62,319 nt of DNA, taken from positions 1 through 62,319 of the forward strand of contig JAFUBQ010000022.1 of assembly GCA_017460085.1 (NCBI GenBank). The letters run 5' to 3'. The notes under the pieces are model-generated. The model made no database searches. It was not told where the DNA came from and worked only from the letters and a program-made list of their open reading frames with translations. Positions 55,947 through 62,319 of the stretch are shown here, in pieces (position 1 is the first letter of the stretch; the number at the start of each line of letters is the position of its first letter). Made by a program: the position numbers and the translations under genes. The DNA is from Alphaproteobacteria bacterium (GTDB taxonomy: Bacteria > Pseudomonadota > Alphaproteobacteria > RF32 > CAG-239).

Positions 55947-56903
55947 TTATTTATTGAAACGACGCCATTTTTGTACATTGGCATTATGTTCATTTAATGT
56001 GCGGGCAAAATTATGCCCTCCGGTACCAGATGCCACAAAATATAAATATGGTGTTTTATCGGGATGTGCCACGGCCATAATTGCTGCTTTCCCTGGATTA
56101 CAAATCGGCGTTGGCGGTAATCCGGCATATTTATATGTATTATACGGGCTGTCAATTTCCAAGTCGCGACGAGTTAAAGCTCGTCCTAAATCTTTTTTTC
56201 CCAGTGTTAAAGCATAAATTACCGTCGGGTCGGTTTGTAACAACATACCTTTGCGCAAACGATTGATAAAAACGGAGGCAACTTGCGGACGTTCAGAAGC
56301 AACACCTGTTTCTTTTTCCACAATTGAAGCCAAAATAAGCATTTCTTCTTTATTTTTAAGCGGTAAACCTGCATCACGTTCTTGCCACGCTTGCTCTAAA
56401 ACATAGGCCATTGCACGTTGTCCCTGCTCGATAATTTTTTGCCGATTTTCACCGCGTGAAAATGTATATGTTTCAGGTAAAATAGTTCCTTCATCCGGTA
56501 AATTAAATTTTCCATCTAATAAATTGTTATTTTGTAATATTTTACCAATTTCACATGACGTTTTTCCTTCAGGAAACGTAATTTTTCTCATATATAATTT
56601 ACCGCTTGCCAACAGCTCGGCTAATTGAGTTAATGAAACATCGTGTTCAACCAAATATTCACCGGCTTTAATACGAGGATATATTCGGTTAAATTTTGCA
56701 TATAAAAGAAAGTAATACCTGTTTTCAATTAGCTTAGCGTCTTCCAAAATAGCGGCTATTTTTTCCAATGATGCACCCGATGGAATTTGCACAATTACAT
56801 TCTCATATACAGGTATAGGAGTATGTATAATTTGCACGGCTTTAAAATACGCAAAAGCTGTTGCTCCGCCTAAAAAAATCAGCAAAAACAACAGCTTTTT
56901 CAT
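55947..56903 (-). CDS. mltG: Endolytic murein transglycosylase MltG (YceG)
   Basis: A 318-residue inner-membrane enzyme that ends glycan-strand growth. One N-terminal TM (about 3-20), a LysM-like part (IPSGASLEKIAAILEDAKL, GEYLVEHDVSLTQLAELLASG), then the YceG domain with the catalytic Glu in LASIVEKETG, FINRLRKGMLLQTDPTVIY, and SPYNTYKYAGLPPTPICNPG. All key blocks are kept. It lies 15 nt after fabF, a common neighbour. Confidence 0.94.
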   Translation of the reverse strand: MKKLLFLLIFLGGATAFAYFKAVQIIHTPIPVYENVIVQIPSGASLEKIAAILEDAKLIENRYYFLLYAKFNRIYPRIKAGEYLVEHDVSLTQLAELLASGKLYMRKITFPEGKTSCEIGKILQNNNLLDGKFNLPDEGTILPETYTFSRGENRQKIIEQGQRAMAYVLEQAWQERDAGLPLKNKEEMLILASIVEKETGVASERPQVASVFINRLRKGMLLQTDPTVIYALTLGKKDLGRALTRRDLEIDSPYNTYKYAGLPPTPICNPGKAAIMAVAHPDKTPYLYFVASGTGGHNFARTLNEHNANVQKWRRFNK

Positions 56904-56918
56904 TTTTATATTTTCCTT

Positions 56919-58199
56919 TTATTCTTCGTATTTTTTAAATACCAAAGAAGAGTTTGTGCCGCCAAAACCAAACGAATTTGACATTGCTGCCTTAATAGTT
57001 TTCTGTTTTGGTTTTAAAGGCACTAAATCCATATCGGCAACCGCTTCATCAGGTTCTTCCAAATTAAGTGTCGGCGGACAGGTTTGTTCCATAATTGCTT
57101 TTATGGTATATACGGCCTCAACGGCACCTGCTGCACCAAGCAAATGGCCTATTGATGACTTTGTTGATGACATAGACATTGACCCCAGCTTATCACCAAA
57201 CAAACGGCGAACAGCCTGCGCCTCACCAACATCACCCAGCGGTGTTGATGTGCCGTGCGCATTAACATAATTAATGTCTTCAATTTTTACACCATGCTCG
57301 GCAGCGTGTTCAACCGCCATTTTCATTGCCCGATAAGCGCCATTTCCATCAGGACAAGGCGCTGTCATATGGTGAGCATCACCGCTCATGCCATATCCGA
57401 CAACTTCAGCATAAATATGTGCGCCTCTGGCTTTGGCGTGTTCTAATTCTTCTAAAACAACCGCACCGGCTCCCTCACCCATCACAAAGCCGCTACGCTT
57501 TTTATCCCATGGTCTTGAGGCTTTAGTCGGTTCATCATTAAACTCTGCCGTAATAGCACGCATACGGGCAAAACCGGCTAAACCAAGCACATTAACCGCC
57601 GATTCGGCACCGCCGGCAACCATAACATCTGCATCGCCCATAGCAATGATACGAGCCGCATCACCAATGGCATGTGTTCCGGTTGAACAAGCTGTTACAC
57701 AGGCATGATTTGGTCCGCGCAAACTATGGTCTATTGACACTGTTCCGGAAATTAAATTAATCAGGCACGACGGAATGAAAAACGGCGAAATACGCTTAAT
57801 ACCGACTTCATTGAATGAAATTGAATTTTCATAAATATAATTCAACCCTCCAATACCGGACCCCATCATCACACCGGCGCGGCATTGTTCTTCTTCGCTT
57901 AAATCCTTCGGTTCATAAGCCGCATCAGCCAAAGCATCATTTGCAGCAGCTATACCGTATAAAATAAATTTATCAGCTTTTTTTTGGTCTTTCGGTGCCA
58001 TAACCGTATCGGGATTAAATTCGTGTTCACCCTCACCCCACGGCACTTGTCCGGCAATTTGCACCGGAATATCTTTTAAATCTATATTTTCAATTTTCCG
58101 AATAGCGGATTTTCCGGCCATTAAGCACTGCCAGTTATAATCCACACCGCGCCCAAATGGCGAAACGATTCCAAGTCCGGTAACAACAACTCTTTTCAT
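56919..58199 (-). CDS. fabF: 3-oxoacyl-ACP synthase II
   Basis: A 426-residue condensing enzyme of fatty-acid elongation. Catalytic triad: Cys in VTACSTGTHAIGDA, His in NAHGTSTPLGD and His in SSIGHLLGAAGAVEA; the KAS gatekeeper GFGGTNSSLVF is at the C-terminus. AAGAGATAAACAG precedes ATG 58199. It is separated from acpP by a terminator, so it may be made at a lower level than ACP. Confidence 0.95.
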   Translation of the reverse strand: MKRVVVTGLGIVSPFGRGVDYNWQCLMAGKSAIRKIENIDLKDIPVQIAGQVPWGEGEHEFNPDTVMAPKDQKKADKFILYGIAAANDALADAAYEPKDLSEEEQCRAGVMMGSGIGGLNYIYENSISFNEVGIKRISPFFIPSCLINLISGTVSIDHSLRGPNHACVTACSTGTHAIGDAARIIAMGDADVMVAGGAESAVNVLGLAGFARMRAITAEFNDEPTKASRPWDKKRSGFVMGEGAGAVVLEELEHAKARGAHIYAEVVGYGMSGDAHHMTAPCPDGNGAYRAMKMAVEHAAEHGVKIEDINYVNAHGTSTPLGDVGEAQAVRRLFGDKLGSMSMSSTKSSIGHLLGAAGAVEAVYTIKAIMEQTCPPTLNLEEPDEAVADMDLVPLKPKQKTIKAAMSNSFGFGGTNSSLVFKKYEE

Positions 58200-58224
58200 C
58201 TGTTTATCTCTTTATCTTGTTACT

Positions 58225-58257
58225 AAAAAAACTCGCTGTTATTAACTAAGCGAGTTT
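58225..58257 (-). terminator. Terminator between acpP and fabF
   Basis: On the minus strand, AAACTCGCT (58249-58257), 11-nt loop, AGCGAGTTT (58229-58237), then more T residues to 58225. A 9-bp perfect stem inside the 79-nt acpP-fabF gap, which would let ACP be produced in excess over FabF. Confidence 0.85.
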
Positions 58258-58278
58258 AATTTAATAAAGCCTTACGAC

Positions 58279-58512
58279 TTACGCATTCTTAGAAAGATAG
58301 TCAATAGCATCTTTCACAGTTAAAATCTTTTCAGCAGCTTTATCCGGAATTTCGCAACCGAATTCTTCTTCAAAAGCCATAACAAGTTCAACTGTATCCA
58401 AGCTATCAGCACCTAAATCATCAATAAAGCTAGCAGTTTCAACAACTTTAGCTTCATCAACACCTAAGTGTTTAGCAACAATCTTCTTTACGCGCTCTGC
58501 GGTATCAGTCAT
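58279..58512 (-). CDS. acpP: Acyl carrier protein
   Basis: A 77-residue acidic carrier of growing acyl chains. The phosphopantetheine site is [15 protein letters not shown] (Ser near residue 37), followed by the recognition helix [21 protein letters not shown] lies about 10 nt before ATG 58512. An abundant protein; the terminator just downstream fits this. Confidence 0.97.
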   Translation of the reverse strand: MTDTAERVKKIVAKHLGVDEAKVVETASFIDDLGADSLDTVELVMAFEEEFGCEIPDKAAEKILTVKDAIDYLSKNA

Positions 58513-58753
58513 GATAAATTAACCTCATATAATTAAAACAAATTTCTTCAGACAATAAAACTTCAGACTTTCATCGCCTGTTGATTTTCAATAGCACAAT
58601 TTTTACTCAAATAGCAAGCATTATTTTCATTTTACCATAAAAAATATCAAAATATTACTTATTATTGTTTATTTTCAATATGTTACATGGATAAAAATTA
58701 GTGCATAATTTTTTATTAAAAACAATCACTCCTGTCAAAAAAATATATTCTAT
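58513..58753 (-). promoter_or_regulatory. acpP upstream region
   Basis: A 241-nt AT-rich gap. On the minus strand TTGACA (58733-58738) is followed 17 nt later by TAAAAA, a weak -10; another choice is TTGCTA with TATTGA near 58590-58620. No gene or clear structured element was found here. Confidence 0.35.
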
Positions 58754-59476
58754 CTATTTTTTGTTTTCCATATTTTTAATTTTTTCCAACACTTTTTGAG
58801 TAACATCTACCGTATATTTAGTAGATACTGCTGTTGCTTTGCTACGAAAAATGACATTAACTCCGCTTTCTGCTGCCACTTCGCTTAATGCCTGATTTAC
58901 ATTTGCTAATGTTTGCTGCAATGATTTTTGATAATCTTCAGCCACTTTGTCGCGCTTTGCTACTAAAGAATTAAGATAGACATCAGAATAATTAGCCTTT
59001 ACTTTAGCATTTTTCAAAGAATCAATTTTCTTTTGTGCCGATTTAACTTCATTATTCAACTTGTCTAATTCAATTTCAAAATTTCTGTTTCTTTCTTCAA
59101 CTTGTAAAGCCGCATAAATTTCTTCCATATTGCAAATATATACCCTGCGTTCATTTACAACCTGTTTGGCAACTTGATTTTTTAACACATTGATTTTTTG
59201 AGATAAATTATTTTTAATTTGTTCATTTTGCACTGCCAGACGATGATTTTGCACACTAAACCATATTGCTAGTGCGGCAAGTACAACATACACTGCGCTA
59301 AAATGTATTTTATGCCAAACAGAACATAAATTTTTCTCGGTTTTTTGCAGTTTTGCCGATATTTTTTTTGATTCAGATACATTTTTCTTTTCTTGTTTTA
59401 CATTATCTGAAACTGTTTTTGCTTCATTTTTTACTTTAACTTCTTTACCCTTGCTTGTTGTTTTTACTGCTTTCAT
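58754..59476 (-). CDS. OmpH/Skp-like coiled-coil membrane protein
   Basis: A 240-residue protein with a Lys-rich cytoplasmic N-terminus (about 1-55), one TM helix (about 57-77, AVYVVLAALAIWFSVQ) and a long periplasmic coiled coil ending in a Skp-like pattern: YICNMEEIYAALQ at the start, YQKSLQQTLANVNQALSEVA and GVNVIFRSKATAVSTKYTVDVTQKVL at the end (split). Classic Skp is soluble with a signal peptide; here the anchor is retained. AAAGGAGT precedes the start. Its position after a trimeric autotransporter gene suggests a chaperone-like partner, an inference. Confidence 0.7.
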   Translation of the reverse strand: MKAVKTTSKGKEVKVKNEAKTVSDNVKQEKKNVSESKKISAKLQKTEKNLCSVWHKIHFSAVYVVLAALAIWFSVQNHRLAVQNEQIKNNLSQKINVLKNQVAKQVVNERRVYICNMEEIYAALQVEERNRNFEIELDKLNNEVKSAQKKIDSLKNAKVKANYSDVYLNSLVAKRDKVAEDYQKSLQQTLANVNQALSEVAAESGVNVIFRSKATAVSTKYTVDVTQKVLEKIKNMENKK

Positions 59477-59506
59477 TTTATTTTATACTCCTTTTTTTAA
59501 CACTTA

Positions 59507-59540
59507 AAAATATAGGGAGAGTTTCCCCTCCCTATATTTT
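59507..59540 (-). terminator. Terminator after the autotransporter gene
   Basis: On the minus strand, AAAATATAGGGAG (59528-59540) with CTCCCTATATTTT (59507-59519), 13 bp, then TTAAG. It lies between the adhesin stop (59555) and the OmpH-like gene. Confidence 0.85.
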
Positions 59541-59554
59541 CTCTTAAGTTCAGA

Positions 59555-62319
59555 TTACCAAGAATATGTAATACCCATACGACCGGTTGCTTCGTTATTA
59601 TCCCAAGCAACACCTGCGTTGAATAACAAATTGTCGGTAAACCAGTGGAAACCACCGACAGCTGCTGCGGTATGGCCCTTATAAGCACCCGTACCAACAG
59701 CAAGTTGCGTACTTCCGCTAGCCTTAGCATTCGGAACCAATGCAGACAATGCTGCTTGGCCAGCCATGCCGGCTTCAAAGTCGTGACGCAATTCACGATA
59801 GTTGTGGTCTAACTTACTAATTGCATTGCTGAATACACGGTTAGACTGAGTAACTTTACTATCAACAGCATTAATAGCAGATGTTAAATCTGTACCCAAG
59901 TCTTCATGCAAATCACTGATATTGCCGATTGAAGCGTTAACAGTGCTTAATTCAGCATCTAACGCTGACAAGTTAGCATTAACCGTACGTTCCGAAGAAA
60001 TATAGTTTGTGCTAGCAATATCACTTGCTGTACCAATATTAGATGCAACTTCAGATATCATGCTAACAATATCTTTATCTGCACTACCGGTAGCAACATA
60101 ACCATTAGACTTACCTTCGCCGTTCAAATCATTTTTGTAATCATTTGTGCGGTCACCAATTGCACTATCCAAGCTCTTGAAGTGTTCAACTGCAGCTGAA
60201 CCTTCATCAGCTAAGTTAGAATAGTCATCAGTCTTCAGAGCTTTAATAGCACCCAGACTTGCATCTAAGTTATCCAAAGCCGCAACAATGGTTTCCGGTT
60301 CTGCATCTTGTGCATCAGCCATATTTCTGAATGTATTTTGCAAGTCATCAATATCGCCGATAACACCATTGGTTGCATTAATTGCTGCAACTAATGTTTC
60401 AGAACCTTCAGCATTACCTGTTAAGTCTTCAACATCACCGAGAACACCGTCAATTGCAGCTAAGTCTGTTGCAACAACACCTGTCTTTGCATAAGTTCCG
60501 TTAACATTATCCATGTCGCCGAGTGTAGCATCAAGAGCATTAATTGCTTCACCTAAAGTTGCAGATTCTGCTGTTGTATAAGCATCATCATCAGGTGTGT
60601 AGTTAGCATTTTCAGCACCGGCATAAACCGTTTCAACTGTTGCTAACATAGTTTGACGTGTAGCTTGTTCAACATCTGCAGAAACATGCGAACCATCGGT
60701 ATCAATAGCCGTTACTCTTGTGTCACCTAAAGTGAAGCCGCTTTGTGCCACAACTTCGTCACCAGTAATAGTGCCGGTTGCGGTTACATTACCTTTACCG
60801 TCTTCATCAACTTCTGCAACAACTGCGTTTTCAGCAACTGTGATAGACTTGTCAGCATCTACAGTGCCTTTGCCGATAACAACTTTATCTTCGCCATCAC
60901 CAATGGTGGTTGTACCATCTTTGGCATTAACTTCAAGTGTATAACTACCGTCATCACCGTTTGTACCAAGCGTAACCGTTTGGTCATCATTATCAATGGT
61001 TAAACCGGTTGCGTTGTCGTCATCACTTGATGTCAAAGTGATTGAGTGTTCTTTGTTATTAAGCTTCAGACCTGTAGTGGTATCGTCATTGCCGGCAGAA
61101 ACCGTAACTGTTTCGTCCTTAGCGCTGAAATCTGCACCAACAACGCTATCTCCGTCAACAGCTGCAATTTCAACTTCACGTTCAACCGTATCAATACTCA
61201 TACCGGCCAAGATTTCGGTTTCAGGAGGTGTTTGTGTGTCTTCGTGTGATTTACCGATAATAATCGTATCAGCATTATCACCGATTTCAACAGATGAACC
61301 TTCGCCTTCACCATGAATGTCAGCATAAGCATTATTAGCAACGTTGTTGATAGCTGTTGCTAAATCTTCAGGTGCAGAATCATCTGCATTCTGAGCATAT
61401 TCAGCTGTAATATCATCAATATCGCCGATATTTTCTGCATTTTCAGCAACTTGATCATTAAGAGCAACTAAGTCTTCAGCAACTGTGCCGTTTCCAACAT
61501 ATTCACCGTCAACTTCACCCATATCGCCGAGAACACCGTCAAGTGCCAAAATAGCATGAGTCAAATCTGAATCATCTTCAATGTTGTCAGCACTGCTGAA
61601 GTCCATATTACCGATATTTTCTTCATTTTCAGCTACACGTCCGTCAAGACCATTGATAGCATCAACAATCGTATTTGCCGTTGTTTCCAAATCGGCTAAA
61701 TCGCCCATATCTTCTTCAACGTTCTCTAAACGATTATCTAATGTATTAGCTGCGGCAACTAATGTATCACCTAAATCTGGATTCAGGTCATCAATATCAC
61801 CAATAGCTTCTTCAACATCCGTAACACGTTTTTGCAAATTCTCGATATCTCCAGATACATCGCTAATCAAACCATGTACTTCATTGATTGCACCAACAAC
61901 TGTTGTTGCTTGCAAGTCAGCATCAAGGTCGCTAACGCTACCCATATCTGCAGCTAAACTAGCAATATCTTGTGCATTTTGTTCAATAGCTGCTGTGTTG
62001 TCAGCAATTGCGCCTTCAGCATTATCGAGTCTGGTCATAATACCGCCATTACTGTTGATTTGGCTATCCAATGCAGCAATGTCGCTTGCGTTTTGTTCGA
62101 TAGCTGCTGCGTTGTCAGCAATTGCGCCTTCAGCATCACTTAAGCGACCATCTAAGCCTTCAATTGCATCTGCGTTATCAGCAATGTCGCTTGCGTTTTG
62201 TTCAATAGCTGATGTGTTATCAGCAATTGCACTTTCAGCATCACCAAGTCTATCAGCAATACCGCCGTCGTTGTTGATTTGGTCATCCAATTCGGCAATG
62301 TCGCTTGCGTTTTGTTCAA
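59555..62319 (-). CDS. Trimeric autotransporter adhesin (YadA-like), 5' end outside window
   Basis: At least 921 residues are encoded and the frame is open to the window edge, so the start lies beyond 62319; the TTG at 62290 is not a real start. The stalk has repeated units of about 35-38 residues with IADNTAAIEQNASDIA-type coiled-coil segments, many GDIDDL, LGDMDNV and NAINALDATL motifs, and Asp/Gly-rich beta segments (EVNAKDGTTTIGDGEDKVVI). The C-terminus is a YadA anchor: YRELRHDFEAGMAGQAALSA, then SGSTQLAVGTGAYKGHTAAA and a final strand ending GRMGITYSW. Such proteins trimerise in the outer membrane and mediate adhesion. The signal peptide and head are not visible. Confidence 0.92.
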   Translation of the reverse strand, partial: EQNASDIAELDDQINNDGGIADRLGDAESAIADNTSAIEQNASDIADNADAIEGLDGRLSDAEGAIADNAAAIEQNASDIAALDSQINSNGGIMTRLDNAEGAIADNTAAIEQNAQDIASLAADMGSVSDLDADLQATTVVGAINEVHGLISDVSGDIENLQKRVTDVEEAIGDIDDLNPDLGDTLVAAANTLDNRLENVEEDMGDLADLETTANTIVDAINGLDGRVAENEENIGNMDFSSADNIEDDSDLTHAILALDGVLGDMGEVDGEYVGNGTVAEDLVALNDQVAENAENIGDIDDITAEYAQNADDSAPEDLATAINNVANNAYADIHGEGEGSSVEIGDNADTIIIGKSHEDTQTPPETEILAGMSIDTVEREVEIAAVDGDSVVGADFSAKDETVTVSAGNDDTTTGLKLNNKEHSITLTSSDDDNATGLTIDNDDQTVTLGTNGDDGSYTLEVNAKDGTTTIGDGEDKVVIGKGTVDADKSITVAENAVVAEVDEDGKGNVTATGTITGDEVVAQSGFTLGDTRVTAIDTDGSHVSADVEQATRQTMLATVETVYAGAENANYTPDDDAYTTAESATLGEAINALDATLGDMDNVNGTYAKTGVVATDLAAIDGVLGDVEDLTGNAEGSETLVAAINATNGVIGDIDDLQNTFRNMADAQDAEPETIVAALDNLDASLGAIKALKTDDYSNLADEGSAAVEHFKSLDSAIGDRTNDYKNDLNGEGKSNGYVATGSADKDIVSMISEVASNIGTASDIASTNYISSERTVNANLSALDAELSTVNASIGNISDLHEDLGTDLTSAINAVDSKVTQSNRVFSNAISKLDHNYRELRHDFEAGMAGQAALSALVPNAKASGSTQLAVGTGAYKGHTAAAVGGFHWFTDNLLFNAGVAWDNNEATGRMGITYSW

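Noticed and set aside
59497..59796. Minus-strand 99-codon frame inside the adhesin 3' end
   Set aside because: It is an out-of-frame shadow of the YadA anchor region and covers the terminator.
1..62319. tRNA, rRNA, CRISPR arrays, insertion sequences
   Set aside because: I looked for T-loop and acceptor patterns, regularly spaced repeats and transposase motifs and found none that could be supported.

Overview
The window looks like a chromosomal segment of an AT-rich alphaproteobacterium, probably an uncultured, gut-type lineage; the exact placement is inference. Evidence is the gene content: GatCAB, a YqeY-DnaG pair, DUF4167, DUF502, ParC, FabF/AcpP, PlsC with an H-x4-E motif, and an eukaryote-like IleS. 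The standard code is used (TGA is a stop). No rRNA, tRNA or CRISPR array was seen.

Layout. (1) 507-13015, minus strand: an 11-gene run with tiny gaps or overlaps: ftsE, ftsX, a DUF218 protein, a PlsC-like acyltransferase, an SppA-like protease, gatC, gatA, gatB, a five-TM protein with a degenerate sulfatase-like domain, yejE, yejF. (2) 13132-17666, plus strand: MJ0042 zinc-ribbon protein, YqeY, dnaG, an MltB-type lipoprotein. (3) 17667-29880: accessory region with palindromic intergenic repeats, two related structured RNAs pointing outward from an APH-like kinase gene, and a five-gene operon of unrecognised proteins, including a 1312-residue protein with two protease-like domains and a pair of paralogues sharing an AHC[YH]GA motif. 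(4) 29888-37003: a partner-switching pair (STAS plus phosphatase/kinase fusion), a UvrD-type helicase, MoxR and DUF58. (5) 37000-38138: a truncated BRO-N gene, a third structured RNA and a small lipoprotein gene. (6) 38266-49514, mainly minus strand: ileS, a 30-codon membrane protein gene (plus strand), an NTase/HEPN-like pair, parC, recO, kdsA, pagP, a DUF502 gene and recJ. (7) 49613-58512: DUF192, a beta-barrel candidate, HAD phosphatase, DUF4167, rpoD, an unknown stand-alone gene, mltG, fabF, acpP. (8) 58754-62319: an OmpH-like membrane protein and the 3' part of a trimeric autotransporter adhesin that runs off the window.

The most unusual signal is a set of structured leader RNAs. At 20429-20620 (+) and 19049-19295 (-) two RNAs share three conserved blocks. 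In the 3' block all six differences keep base pairing, five of them by compensatory change. Both have a TTGACA-N17 promoter and an intrinsic terminator placed 20-35 nt before the Shine-Dalgarno-led start of an accessory gene. A third locus at about 37549-37826 has the same architecture with different sequence, plus a competing helix. A simpler hairpin-terminator leader precedes the 30-codon gene at 41753. I read these as a possible antitermination or RNA-controlled set of accessory genes; the structures are seen, the regulation is inferred.
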